Below are positions 10,127-30,069 of a stretch of DNA of 60,000 bases, piece by piece. A model generated the notes under the pieces. The model worked only from the letters and a program-made list of their open reading frames with translations. It did not search any database and was not told where the DNA came from. Origin of the DNA: Nymphaea colorata (taxonomy: Eukaryota > Streptophyta > Magnoliopsida > Nymphaeales > Nymphaeaceae). Made by a program: the position numbers and the translations under genes. Positions within the stretch are counted from its first letter, which is position 1; each line of letters opens with the position of its first letter. The DNA is taken from positions 8,657,886 to 8,717,885 of the forward strand of contig NC_045144.1 in the NCBI RefSeq assembly GCF_008831285.2, written 5' to 3'.

Positions 10127-11749
10127 TAATCACATCTTCAACACCCAAAAGGTGAATGTTAGTTAAACTTCCGTCCTTATTAGCAAAAGGCCTTTTGCAA
10201 GTTATAGCCTATGCCATGGATCCAGATATTAACTCGAGATTCAGGGCCTCATTGTATCTCATTACCAAAGAAATTCCACTCCCAGGTGTCATAGCCTGAA
10301 ATTTTAGTATAATATGTGTGATGCGTCTGCTATCCATGTTGGCTCATGATCTGAAGGTAAGCCTGTAAAATAATATTGATGTACCATGAGCTTTAAGGCT
10401 AACACTTAAATGCAATCACATGTTGTAGAAGGATTATACAAATTCCATTAGTCGTACGGTCGTACCAATATACAAAAGCATTTCCATGATATTTTAAAGT
10501 ATGTAGAGCCAAAGAAAACTAGGTTTGCTGGTTCCACATGAAAAAAATGACTTAGTTTCACTTGTGCAATTGAGAATTGTTCGCGCTTAATATGTCCACA
10601 CAGATATGTCCTATGAGGGCATGTGTGAAGTTGCACGTGCATGCAAAATTTTACATGCACAAGTACGACTGTTGGTAAAACTCAGAACGTCTTGTAAATG
10701 TGAACACATATGCATGTGTTTGCATAATATGATTAATGCATAAATATTTGCTCTGATGGTATTTAACTACTGAAGTAGAAATAGTTTAGCGCTAGGTGCA
10801 TCAACAATCTAAGCACATAGTTTTTGTCCAGGATACCTTTTTGGTAAGATTGTCTTGGATCATGTTTTTGTGATGTACTAATATGCTTTCTGGGTAATAA
10901 AGTCTTGGTAAATTGTGAATTTCTTGGAAACGTCTCTTGTTGAAGGCTAAAACTCTTGAAAAACCAGTGTGCATGTCATCCTCACATGATCAATGTCCAC
11001 TTTGTACCAGGCAATGTATGTAGGCTAAATTTGTTTGCAGTTATTTTTCTCTTTTCCAGTTATTAATCTTTGGTTAGGCAGAGTCTTAGTAGATTGGAAC
11101 AAGGGTTGACCATAGAGAATTTGTAAGCAAGGGAACTTTTTAAGAGGCTTATCCATCCAAAACCTATCCACTAGTGATTTGAAAGGCATCTTGGCACAAT
11201 CTTACAAATTACAATCCTCCATACCCAATGAATAGAACCTGACAGGATCAAAATCCACATAAGTGTCACTTTGGGAGAATAAATTAGAGCATCATGCATG
11301 GAATGCTTGATAAATGCTTGTGATTATCCAACTAGCTGATTCCATAATCACATAAACATATGATGAGTTATGGGGTTGAAGAATTTGTATGGTAATAAGA
11401 TGCGTACTTTGGGAAGTTTGCTGCAATACTAAGAAATATTAACCTCAGACACATATTCTCATCATTCGTGACAGATATTTTGGATGCCCAAGTAGCAATG
11501 TGAAAGTATTCATACTTCTTGCTTCTTCCAATCACAACAATTCAGTGGGAAAAATGAGAACAAGGAAAAATAAAATTATTAACATGAGAGAGAGAGAAAT
11601 TTTCCATGCTCATTTGCGCTCTACATTGACTTTTGAAGGAAAAATTTGATAAACAATGTTTATACTAGTGGTTCTTATCCACTTCAATCTTACTTGAACA
11701 GATAGAAGGCATTTATTGAATAACAAATGATTATCATTCTTTTCTGCAG
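9889..11749. other. No gene; probable 3' part of first intron
   Basis: Contains a (GA)n microsatellite at about 9932-9962 and a composite (CA)n(GA)n at about 10078-10127. No protein-like frame is seen. The segment ends in a pyrimidine-rich stretch and the acceptor 'ttctgcag' at 11749, so it is probably intronic to the membrane-protein gene. Confidence 0.45.
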
Positions 11750-11752
11750 TGA

Positions 11753-20223
<8,471 letters not shown>

Positions 20224-21500
20224 TATACATGGTGAAATTTGGTTAAGATGCTTGAGGTATATGATCCACCTTCAATCACGAGTTCTTTTTCAAGTCATCT
20301 TCCTAAGGGTATCCAGAGCTCTAGATCATTCTGGACATACTATAGTTTGAGCTTTTACCCTCACTCTTAAAGTAGCTTTTGTTTGCTATGGTACTTAAAC
20401 AATTGGAAGCTTTTTCTGAAAATATTTTTTGTCAAACATGTTTCTCTCAATGGTTTCACCTGAGTTAGTTCATTTTAACAGGCTATGGTACTTTTCCTGC
20501 CTACAGTCAGTCATAGTTTTAAGTCACAGTTTTAAGTCATTTGTTGATATTAGCTCCCAACATGCATATTGTTTCGACAGCTTGTAACATCAAAGGTTTA
20601 CCAATTGGTGATCCTCCCATGATTAAATGTAACAATGTTACTCTTTTTTTAGTGCAGATATGTCTTGAATTTGACATTCAAATTTCCGTCACTCCTGCCT
20701 CCCAGTTGTGGTGCAGACGTCAGCTTTTGGCACATTATGCTATTTTTTCCCTATCAAGACCATTGTCACAAATTCTCCGTACTGTGGGAATTTTACAATC
20801 TGATTGCCAAAAAGGTGAAGAATGATATTATTGGGAAAATGTCACGTTGTTTTCAATAATACTGTAATATTTTCCTCTTGTATCAAGTAATATTCCTTTG
20901 TTATATGTACTTTAGTATTTTGATTCCTCCTAATCTGAGGATTTTTGTTGTATTGTTATCCTGATCTTGGTTTCCCTATGGAATGCTATTTTTGATATTC
21001 GAAGTATTTTTTTGTCATGCTGACTCAGTACTTCATGTTGCACTTTGCTTTCGTGAATATGGTTCAAATACCATGTATTGTGGAAGTCCACTTTAATCAT
21101 CAATTCCTATGCCTACACGAGTCACACCTTGCATAAATGAACTCCCAACACTGAAGATACAATTTCATACAATGCGCACAAAGGCACCAATAAATGGTAA
21201 AAATTAAGCTTGTATATTACTGAAAATGCTTAGTAAAGCCGTGAACTTACAAGGGAGTCATCTCCTCAATATACACAGCCAGGGGAGTCTGAGCCAGACA
21301 ATCACTAGCTCAATTCCAGTCTAAGACTATTTTTGACTAAGCGGAGCTGGATAGAAGACAAAAGGTTACAACAAACAAGGATGATAAAATGCGTAAATAA
21401 AAAACAATACATCCATTGCGCACATACATGAAAGAAACTATGTTAATACGCATAAGTCACACCCTCCCCTTCCCTTCCATATTTTAACGCCCCTATTCCT
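20224..21500. other. 3' flank of membrane-protein gene; no gene seen
   Basis: The first part is presumably 3' UTR. No further protein-like frame is evident. CT-rich sequence at 21460-21480 may belong to the 3' end of the decayed copia fragment next to it. Confidence 0.45.
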
Positions 21501-21539
21501 CAAAATTTATGGTCCCATGATAAGTACGTCAAAGAAAAG

Positions 21540-22910
21540 GTGAAGTATAGGTGGACTCACTTCTTTGGTAAATAAGTTTGCCAGTTAATGCCGTGGAAAA
21601 TCAATTACTTCTCTCAACGGAGTCTTTTTGACGTCATGACAGCCTAGTTTTATGTATTTCATGTGTTCATAAAACTTGTGATTGTAACAATATAGATGGC
21701 ATCTCATTGTAGCAGCACAACTTGGTAGCTTCCTTTAGATGTATTTTCATTACCTTAGTTAAACTATCTCCATCTAGTTGCTGGCATGCTGCCATTATTC
21801 TGTTTAGCTTTAATAGATGAAAGTGATATCTTTTTGTTGCTTATTGTACTTTACAAGTAGATTTTTAGAAACACAGAAAAATAATAGAGTGATGATTATT
21901 TGGGTCACTTTTCAAATCGGAAATAGTATATGTAATTAAATTTGAACACAAATGGGAAGAAACAAATATTCTTATATTAATTGATCCTTTGGTGTATGAT
22001 GATTCAAAAGGCTACCGTCATGAGCACCCAAGAAGTTGGCATTAAAATTAACTTGCTACGTGTACTGAATGAGCAATATCTAGTAAAGAAATACTCAAGT
22101 ACATCAATAATTCACCAAGTCATTTGTGGAGAGTGAGATCGTTAAGAACTACTCTATCTATTTTAAACTTGGCTTTTACAAGTTTCATGGGTCTCTGACA
22201 CATTATCATATATTATCTTAGTCTTGCTGACGATCTCTACAGCATATTTAGTTTGAGACAAGAAATATTCTTGATGAAAACAGATAACTTCTGTACCCCA
22301 AAATATTTTAGAAAACAAGGTTTATTTAAACTTACTTTCTGAAGGTGTATTTTATACTCTTAATTTCTTTTATCATCACGTTTGGTAATTAACATATCGT
22401 TGATATGTAAAATAAGATAACAGTAGTTGCATTTGAATTCTTAACAAATAAGACTATGTTAGCAAAACAAGATTTACAATCATATTCTATCATGGCATGT
22501 TGAATTTAAACTTTTTAGTGGTTGTTTCAGGTCACAGAAAGCCTTACACAAGTGAAACATTTGACCTTGGAAATATTCATACAAGAAGGAACATTTATGG
22601 AAATATTCATACAAGAAGGAACATTTATATAAACTTTTTCCGTTAAGTATCATTGATGCAACACTTTAAACATCCTCAAAATATTCCGTTCAATTCTAGC
22701 TACAATTTCAACTATTTCATCATAATTAATGCTATATCTGTGAGCTTTTGACCTTTTGCAATTAATTAGGCATATATATATTTCAAGAGAATTATGACTT
22801 TTTTCATTTTGAATTTGTTCAATCACTAATATCCAATGGCTTTCTTTCTGGTAAGTAGTCTGATAATTTTCATATTTTAGTCCTATTGAAGATTTCAAGT
22901 TCTTCTCCGC
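21540..22910 (-). pseudogene. Decayed Ty1/copia fragment (RT to RNase H)
   Basis: Read on the minus strand, the pieces come in copia order. An N-terminal RT block resembling 'GIDYxExFAPVAR' (seen as INYDEIVEIVARIE) lies at about 22690-22730. A degenerate 'KALYGLKQ' block is at about 22505-22550 and RT C-terminal remnants at 22380-22410. An RNase H end at about 21650-21810 matches the intact element here (the 'DNKSAI' and 'STEAEYRA' regions) at DNA level. Stops and frameshifts are numerous. No LTRs or target duplications are identifiable. Confidence 0.7.
22569..22628. repeat. 30-bp perfect tandem duplication
   Basis: The unit beginning 'ggaaatattcatacaagaag' occurs twice back to back with no differences. 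It lies inside the decayed copia fragment and points to a recent slippage or duplication. Confidence 0.9.
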
Positions 22911-23188
22911 AATTTCTCTCTGTTAAATGATACTTTTGGCTTAGTTCTTAGCTCAAAATAAGAGTATGACACTTAGGCAAGTTACATAAATAGATGAAAA
23001 TAATTCATACAAGACAAACCTGCCAAGTGCCAAGGGTCTTCCTAAGTCTTACTGAACTTTGAAAATTAAATTGTCAATAATTTGAAAATTTTGGCTTGGT
23101 TCAATTTTTTGGAACACCTAAGATCCTATGAGTGTTGGTAATAGGTTCTTTCTTTGGTAGGTGGCTATGTTTTATATAAGGGAAATGT

Positions 23189-23268
23189 GGAAGGGAAGTG
23201 AAATGCTTGGTATGTGGAAGAGAAGGGAAATGCTTGGTAATGGAAGGGAAGGGAAATGCTTGGTATAT
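23189..23268. repeat. 27-bp tandem repeat, three copies
   Basis: The unit 'ggaagRgaagKgaaatgcttggtaWWW' (26-27 nt) starts at 23189, 23216 and 23242. It lies about 40 bp outside the left end of the viral inverted repeat. Confidence 0.85.
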
Positions 23269-23562
23269 GAAATGATGGGGATGAAGCCAAAAGGGAAGTA
23301 AATGGGTGCTGCTACAGTGGCGATCGGTGTTACAGTACGTTACGAAGAGCTACTTTGGATTCATAGGGATGAGGGACTGTGGTTGCACAATTCTATTGAA
23401 GGCTTGCCACTGGATAATAAAACGCGATGCTTTCAAAGGCAAATTAGACTCAGACTTCGCATCGCTCTTCGCTCAAAGCAAAGGAAGGGTTGAGAAGTTT
23501 TTGGCACAAGACACAAGGTTGATGGCAAAAGACCAATGCCTTGTAATGGGCTCGGCAACATC

Positions 23563-23775
23563 TATTTATGCCGAGTTGCTAAAATATGGTGTCAATACAA
23601 TAATTGAGTGAATATATTCACATGTCAAAAGTAAAACTGACTGACACATGTCCAATACAAACAAAAGCATAAAGTGACCTTGTTCGCATCGAACAATACT
23701 TTACAAGATTTACAAGATTCGCAGGATTTACAAGAGAACAAATGACTCATACATGTGGACAAATGACTTGTCATT
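23563..23775 (-). promoter_or_regulatory. Viral promoter-like region, left arm
   Basis: On the minus strand, 'ggaatgacaagtcattt' (about 23764-23780) precedes a TATA-like CATAAATA (23563-23570) by about 200 nt. This is homologous to the right-arm region, but the TGACG there is TGACA here. If active it would fire outward (leftward) into host DNA. Confidence 0.35.
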
Positions 23776-24160
23776 CCACTTATGGTGTCAAATATATTCT
23801 TGTTAGAGTTTTTGATTTATTCTTTTGTCTCACTACTTTCTGCTTCAGATTCCAATATTTTTCATACAACAAATTCATGGTGGGACATAAGCCTTTTGTT
23901 TGGATTTGACATTCTGACACTTGCAAATTTCTTTAGTGGTTTACTCCAATTATGTGCAACTTTCTTCAAATTCTTGTGTACTTGAAATATTTTTGTAGAT
24001 AAAATGTTCATCTTGAAAAATTGTTACTTCCGGTAGTTGACGAAGTTGATCATCTTAAATTTCCGGCATAGTGTTTATTCTCATCTGGGTCCTGCAATAA
24101 AATTAAAAAAAAAAAAATCTCTAAAAACAGGGTTAGCATACAATTGATGTCGATGGAGTA

Positions 24161-24394
24161 TTAGGTTGTATGGAGTATTAAGTTGTCCAAAATGTTTTTC
24201 TCAATGACCCATGATAATATCTCAACTTCAAATAAAGTCCACTTGAGATTGTTTACAATGCAAATAATTCTTCCTATTGTGGTGTAGTAGAAATCCAGAT
24301 TTGGGTATCTGCCTTCTACTACATCTGCAAATTCCGGATATAGCTTTCTAATTTTTTTGGCAAGTCTTCCATCTTTGTTCAAGCGTATGTACAC
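24161..24394 (-). pseudogene. Viral polyprotein segment after RNase H (left arm)
   Basis: A 77-codon open piece containing 'YYTTIGRIICIVNNLKWTLF'. The matching right-arm DNA is at about 29560-29700, where it is interrupted by stops. I do not recognise a domain. Its position directly after RNase H, and its presence in both copies, show it was part of the viral coding region. Confidence 0.6.
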
Positions 24395-24646
24395 GTCAAT
24401 TTTCCGATTGCCGCCATGTTAATCACATCCTTTTGCATTCTCTGGTGAGTGCATCTAGTAAGGAATGATTCCTTTGACTAGAGCAATGGTGAAATCATAG
24501 TGAGATAACAAAAATTGTCATCCTGCGAATCTTTGCAGTTTTGGACAGTTAGTGATTTTTCTTTTAAAAATGACTAATAGATTTTATGAATATGTTCTCA
24601 AAATAAACTTTTCTCCGATCAGATGAGGATGAAAATTCCAATCCTC

Positions 24647-24856
24647 TTATTGCCGCAAGGATTTTTTTTTCGACAGGCCAGTCGGTGATTTCATTGGACT
24701 TGAACTGTCTGCTTGTATAAAAGCACACATTTTTTTATTGTCTTCTTTTTTTAAGAGAACAACCACCCATGTATCATTAAATGCATTTGTTGACAAGGCT
24801 AAGGGCCCGAAGAATGTTGTCTCTAATTCTGGCAGTTTTTGACATTCTTCTTTCAA
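24647..24856 (-). pseudogene. Viral RNase H fragment (left arm)
   Basis: Reads '...LPELETTF...LALSTNAFNDTW', the start of the RNase H domain. The usual first catalytic Asp (STDAS) is Asn here (codon 24785-24787), whereas the right arm keeps Asp. The frame is broken after about 70 codons. Confidence 0.75.
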
Positions 24857-25102
24857 AGAGATTATTGCTCATGTGGCTGCATTATTTCATTCATACGGCT
24901 CATGGTTCATCACTTTTCGTATTGCCTGTGTTTTTTGTGAGAGATTTTGAATACAATTTCCAACATAATTTGGACACCCGATAAACATCTTATCTTCCAG
25001 CGGATTCGGGAATTGTTCAACATTCTTTAAAATGTGATCCCGCATGGTAATTTTTCATTCTTTGAGTTTGATGCCGAGAAATTTTATTTCTTGTTTTGTA
25101 GT

Positions 25103-25387
25103 TCAGAATTTATCTTTTGATTTTGATAGTCTAATGTCATGTTTGATACATATCTCAGTGAAGATCTTATGATATTGCAGATGTTCTTCCACTGTTTGTG
25201 AGACTATTAGAAAATCATCAATATAATTTATTATGAAATCATAGCTTCTAAAACTTTCATTCATTCTCCGTTGAAATTGTGATGGTGCATTCTTAAGATT
25301 GAATGGCACGACCAACCATTCATACAAATCAAGTGGAGTGTAGAATGTTGTTTTATGTATGCCTTGGTCTACAATCTTAATTTGCAA
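25103..25387 (-). pseudogene. Viral reverse transcriptase fragment (left arm)
   Basis: A 94-codon open segment of the RT palm. It contains 'KTTFYTPLDLYEWLVVPF', 'NAPSQFQRRM' and the catalytic YIDD (25214-25225), followed by 'EEHLQYHKIF' and 'LSKSKDKF'. This block order is typical of caulimovirid and Ty3-type RT. Frames on both sides are interrupted. Confidence 0.85.
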
Positions 25388-26033
25388 CCAAACTTTGAAA
25401 ATATTTTTCCTTGGCCAGTCCTTTGTATTAATACTTTTTTATTGGGCGAAGGTCACTTTATATCAACTGTCACGCTATTTAGAGGAATGTAGTTGATTAT
25501 ATTATCGTCTTTCTTCTTTTTATCTCTGCTTGATTTCTTACCATGAAACTTATGTTTGCATAGTTTGATTCTGATTTTCTGATCAGGCTTTTATCCTTTA
25601 ATTTCTTGATCTGAAAAGTAATTCTTTTGTTGTCTAGTTCAGAGCCTACAATTGGTTTGCTACTGTACAAAAATGTTGTGCAGAATAAGTATGTGTGTTG
25701 TTGGTGAATCTTTATCCCAAAACTATAATGGATGTTCTACACAACATGATTTCAGTAAATCCACTATCTCGGTGAATTCTGAAAGACAATCTATTTTTTA
25801 TCATGGTAGTATATTTATAGCTTTAGTAGCCTTGATTTTCTCTACTTCCTCTTTCAAATTCTAGTTCATGTTTCATGGTTTAAAGTAGAGACATTTCATA
25901 TGTCTTTCCTATTTTCACCGATGCATTTGAGGCAAAATTGTGTAGCCTTCTTTCTCCATTCATTGTTTCTACTTTGGTACCTTCAAGATAATATGGCTAG
26001 TCACTAATTATCTTCTTTTGCAAAAATTTATGT

Positions 26034-26042
26034 TCCTCTATC
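26034..26042 (-). pseudogene. Viral aspartic protease motif, mutated (left arm)
   Basis: The active-site triplet reads Asp-Arg-Gly after 'AFI' and is followed two codons later by a stop. The right-arm counterpart is Asp-Thr-Gly. Confidence 0.6.
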
Positions 26043-26418
26043 AATGAAGGCTTGTCCTTTTTTTCATTTTTCCTTTTATTCGCAGCAATTTGGGTTGGGA
26101 TAATAACGAAAATGTTGGATGAGAACATCTTTTTTATTTGTCTTATCTCTGAATTTTTAATATTATTTCTTAGTGTGAAATTTCAAAAGGTAATAGGTTG
26201 CTTCTACTATGAATGATTTCGTGCGTGTTAGTTGAAGTGAAATTATTGCAAAATTCACTTATACACATATTCGTCTGGTTCATACTCTAATTCTGTTTGA
26301 ATTGTTGTCTTCTTCTTTCTCTTTTGACACCATGCAGATTTGCCCTATTTTTTGAAATGCTAAAGATACTCTTTCATCGTCTTCTTCAATTTCTAGTTGG
26401 AACAGATTTTTGTCTAAA

Positions 26419-27084
26419 GAGATCATGCAAGAAGACCTAGCAGTATTGAGAAACCAGATAATTTTGGAGTTTCTGTCGAACCTACTAGCACACCAGTCAT
26501 CAATCTGGCTTCTGTTCACAAAAAGAAAGTTGAAGGATCTGAGCCAGTTTGAACAGTACACCGAAGATTATCTCAATGAAGCATAACGCCTAAGAGCACA
26601 TGTACTACCAACAATTAGTATGTCATTTCTTGCTTTTTTACCAGAATCACTCAGCAATATAGTACTGGATGAATTATCCCATAAAAATGTACTGGTAGAA
26701 AGTTTAACTCTCGTAAATCTGCAACAAATAGTCCGATCGAAAATAAAAAATTATGTTATAAAATTTAGACAAAAAATGAAGTCGGAAAAAATATTTGTAA
26801 CATATCGATGGCACGAAAGAACATAATCTGCCAAGAAGATTCCAGCCAAGGTTCAGAAGAACCAAAACGAAAAGCAGTTCAAGCCCTATAAATTCTTCAT
26901 GAGACGAAGAAACAATGACAAAAAAAGGGTGACAGGTGTTGCCAAAAGAACGGCCATTATGCCAACAAATGCCTTAGTAGAGCTCCTAGACAAATCAAGA
27001 TGATGATTGAAGTCCCAAAGATTGAACAAGATTGGGATTTTAATAGAAAATGATGAAGAATTCGAAAAATGTCCCTCAAACAAA
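26419..27084 (+). pseudogene. Viral coat-protein remnant; spacer of the inverted repeat
   Basis: This is present only in the right copy. Pieces of open frame (from about 26424, then 26620-26826) give a Lys-rich acidic/basic sequence such as 'LANLQQIV-like' helices and 'FRQKMKSEKIF'. After a frame change comes a zinc-knuckle remnant at 26937-26972, 'CCQKNGHYANKC' (C-x4-H-x4-C kept, the first Cys out of place). Caulimovirid coat proteins carry such a knuckle just before the protease, which fits the order here. Several stops interrupt the frame. Confidence 0.65.
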
Positions 27085-27627
27085 AATGTGTTCCAACTAG
27101 AAATTGAAAAAGACGATGAACATTGAGTATCCTCAGCATTTCATAAATATCTTCGGTAGCAGCAGGGCGAATCTGCATGGTGTCAAAAAAGAAGACATAA
27201 CGGTTCAAACAAAATCAAATTCTGAATCAGACGAGTCTGTGTGTAAAAGTGAATTTTGCAATAATTTCACTTCAACTATCACGTACAAAATTATTTATAG
27301 TAGAAGCAGCGAAAAGGCCACATACTCAAAAGAATCACAATCAGATGAATCAGATTTTGAAATAAAGAAAATTTATTCAGATAATGAAGGCATGATAGCT
27401 CCAAAACACCAAGAAAAGTGGGCAGCCTTAGAGAAAGTAGCAAAGGCTATACAAACATGAATGTCCCTATCCAACATTTCTATAATTATTACCTTTTGAA
27501 ATTTCACACCAAAAAATAGTTTTAAAAATTCAAATAAAAAAGATATCCCTATCCATTTCTGTAATTATCTCAATCCAAATTGTTACGGATAAAAGGAGCA
27601 AATAGAAAAAAAGGACAAGCCTTCATT

Positions 27628-27636
27628 GATACAGGT
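27628..27636 (+). pseudogene. Viral aspartic protease motif DTG (right arm)
   Basis: Reads 'GQAFIDTGVNMNF', the aspartic protease active-site region, with a TAA about 13 codons later. Retropepsin-like proteases process the caulimovirid polyprotein. Confidence 0.65.
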
Positions 27637-28529
27637 GTAAACATGAATTTTTACAAAAATGAGATAATTAACAACTAACTATATTATCTTGAAGGCACCA
27701 AAATGAAAACAATGAATGGATAATGAAGGCTACACAATTTTGCATTAAAGGTACTGATAAAAATAGGAGAAAAAATGATCAGTGCAAACTTTGTATAGAT
27801 CGATGATGTCGGACATGACATCGGGTTTGGATTAGTTATATTAGATGAAATTGCTTTATATACTATCTGTAGATACTGTCTTCAAAATAGAAAAAGAACA
27901 ACGTGTAGTTCCACATCTATCTGCCTCTTTTAAAAGTATGCAAAACAAAAGAAGCAAAAAGAGGTCAAGACAAAGAAAATGACTCTACTTCAAATCATGA
28001 AATAGGAAGAATTTGAAGAGGAAGTAGAGAGAATCAAGGCTATTAAAATCTACTGTCAAGACAGACAATAAATTGTCTTTCAGAATTCACCCATGTAGTG
28101 GATTTGCTGAAATCATGTTGTGTAGAACATCCATTACAGTTTTGGACAAAGATTAACTAACAATGCTCATAACTATTGTGCACAATATTCTTCTACAGGA
28201 ACTATATAGAAAAGTAATTACTTCTTAGATCTAGGAATTATAGAATAAATGCATGATCAAAAAATCATAATCACACTATGCAAGCACAAGTTTTATAATA
28301 AAAAGACACACTGGGATAAAAAGCGGAAAGACAAGAATGGTAATCAATTACATTCCTATAAATAGCGTGACAGTTGACATAAAGTGGTTTTTGCTCAACA
28401 AAGATATATTAATACAAAGGGCTGCCTAAGGGAAAATATTTTTTAAGTTTCATTGCAAATTTGGATATCACCAGATTAAGATTGTAGGCCAAGATAGACA
28501 TAAATTGTAGGTCAAGATAGACATAAATC

Positions 28530-28870
28530 AACATTCTACACTCCACTTGGTTTGTATGAATGACTAGTCATGTCATTCGGTCTTAAGAATGTGCCATCAC
28601 AATTTCAATGAACAATGGATAAAATTTTTAGAGGCTATGATTTCATAATAAATTATATTGATGATTTTCTAATAGTCTCACAAATAGTTGAAAAACATTT
28701 GTAGCATCTTAAGATGTTCGTTGAGATATGTGTCAAACATGGCATTGGACTGTCAAAATCGGAAGATAAATTCCAAACTGCAAAACGAGAAATAAAATTT
28801 CTCAGCATCAAACTCAAAGAAGGAAAAATTACCATGCAGGATCACGTTTTAAAGAAGATTGAATAATTCT
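28530..28870 (+). pseudogene. Viral reverse transcriptase remnant (right arm)
   Basis: Homologous to the left RT fragment. 'FYTPLGLYE' is followed by a stop where Trp stood, and the catalytic YIDD at 28654-28665 is kept. Further stops follow (for example after 'EKHL'), then 'GIGLSKSEDKFQ', 'KREIKFLSIKLKEG' and 'QDHVLKKIE'. This is clearly non-functional. Confidence 0.85.
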
Positions 28871-28977
28871 CATATCAGCTGGAAGATAAGTTACAGTGCC
28901 AGAGGTTCATTGGGTGCCTAAATTATGTTGAAAGTTATATTCAAAATTTCTCGCAGAAAACACAAGCAATAGGAAAA

Positions 28978-29199
28978 GTGATGAACTATGAGTCGTATAA
29001 ATGGAATAAAGTAACCACAAGGGCAGTAATATCTTTGAAAGAAGAATGCAAGAAACTGCCAGAATTAGAAACGGCATTCTCTGAGCCCTTTGTCCTGTCA
29101 ACAGATGCATCCAATGATACATGGGCAACTGTTCTCCTCAAAATGAAGGCAATAAAGAAAATGTGTGTTTTATACAGGTGGACAGTTCAAGTCCAATGA
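28978..29199 (+). pseudogene. Viral RNase H remnant (right arm)
   Basis: 'LKEECKKLPELETAF' leads into 'LSTDASNDTWATVLL', with the first catalytic Asp present (29104-29106). The frame is lost after about 70 codons, and the match resumes in another frame ('QVDSSSPMKSP'). Confidence 0.8.
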
Positions 29200-29705
29200 A
29201 ATCACCCTATGTCCTGTCGTTAAGAAATCCTTGCGGCAATCAGAGGATTAAAAAAAATCTATCCTTGTCTTATCGAGAAAAAGTATATTTTAAGAACAGA
29301 TTCACAAAATTTGTCAGTCCTTCTTAAAAGAAAAGTCACTAGCAGTCCAAAACTGCAAAGATTTTCATGATGACAATTTTTGTTATCTCAGTATGATTTC
29401 ACGATTGATCTGGTCAAAGGTATACATCATTCCTTACCAGACGCACTCACCAGAGCATGCAAAATGATGAGATCAACTGGGCAGCAATGAGAATTTTGGC
29501 AAATGAGAATTTTGGCAAGTAGATACTCCTGAACGAAGGTGGAAGGCTTGCCAAAAAATTAAAAATCTAAATGATAGATACCCAACTCTGAATTTCTACA
29601 CAAGAATTACCTACATCGTAAACAATCTCAAGTGGACATTATTCGAAGTTGAGATATTATCATAGGCCATTGAGAAAAACATTCTAGACAACTTAAGGAT
29701 GTCAA

Positions 29706-29987
29706 TTGTATGCTAACTTTGTTTCTAAAGATTTTTTTTTTAATTTTATTGTAGGACCCAAATGGAAAGAAGCACTATGCCGAAAATTTTGGAAGATCAA
29801 TTTCGTTGACTGTCCGAAAGTAACAATTTTTCAAGATGAATATCTCATGTACAGAAATATTCCAAGGACAAAAGAATTTGAAGAAAGTTGCACGTCATTG
29901 GAGCAAATCACTAAAGAAATTCTCAAGTGTTGGAATTGTCAAATCCTAACAAAAGGTTTCTGCCCTCACCATGAAATGGTTGTATGA
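29706..29987 (+). pseudogene. Viral C-terminal Cys/His-rich tail (right arm)
   Basis: A 93-codon open piece containing 'FQDEYLMYRNIPRTKEFE' and ending in 'CWNCQILTKGFCPHHE' (29928-29972). That is a C-x2-C-x7-C-x-H-H cluster just before the end of the frame. Homologous but broken sequence lies at about 24005-24090 in the left arm. I do not recognise this tail from well-known caulimovirid polyproteins, so its function is unknown. Confidence 0.55.
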
Positions 29988-30069
29988 TTGGAATCCGAGG
30001 CAAAAAGCAATGAGACAAAAGAATAAATTCAAAACTCCGACAAGAATATATTCGACACCATAAGTGGAA

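Larger units (their letters stand above)
23306..26418 (-). repeat. Left arm of viral inverted repeat
   Basis: It pairs with 27085-30522. The inner end is at about 26418, where homology ('caaaaatctgttccaactag' on the minus strand) stops abruptly. The outer end at about 23306 is next to non-homologous host DNA. Confidence 0.85.

Noticed and set aside
26937-29972. CRISPR-like, bacterial or toxin-system interpretation of the repeat-rich middle region
   Set aside because: No regularly spaced short repeats or prokaryotic operon features; the sequence is eukaryotic with spliced genes on both sides.
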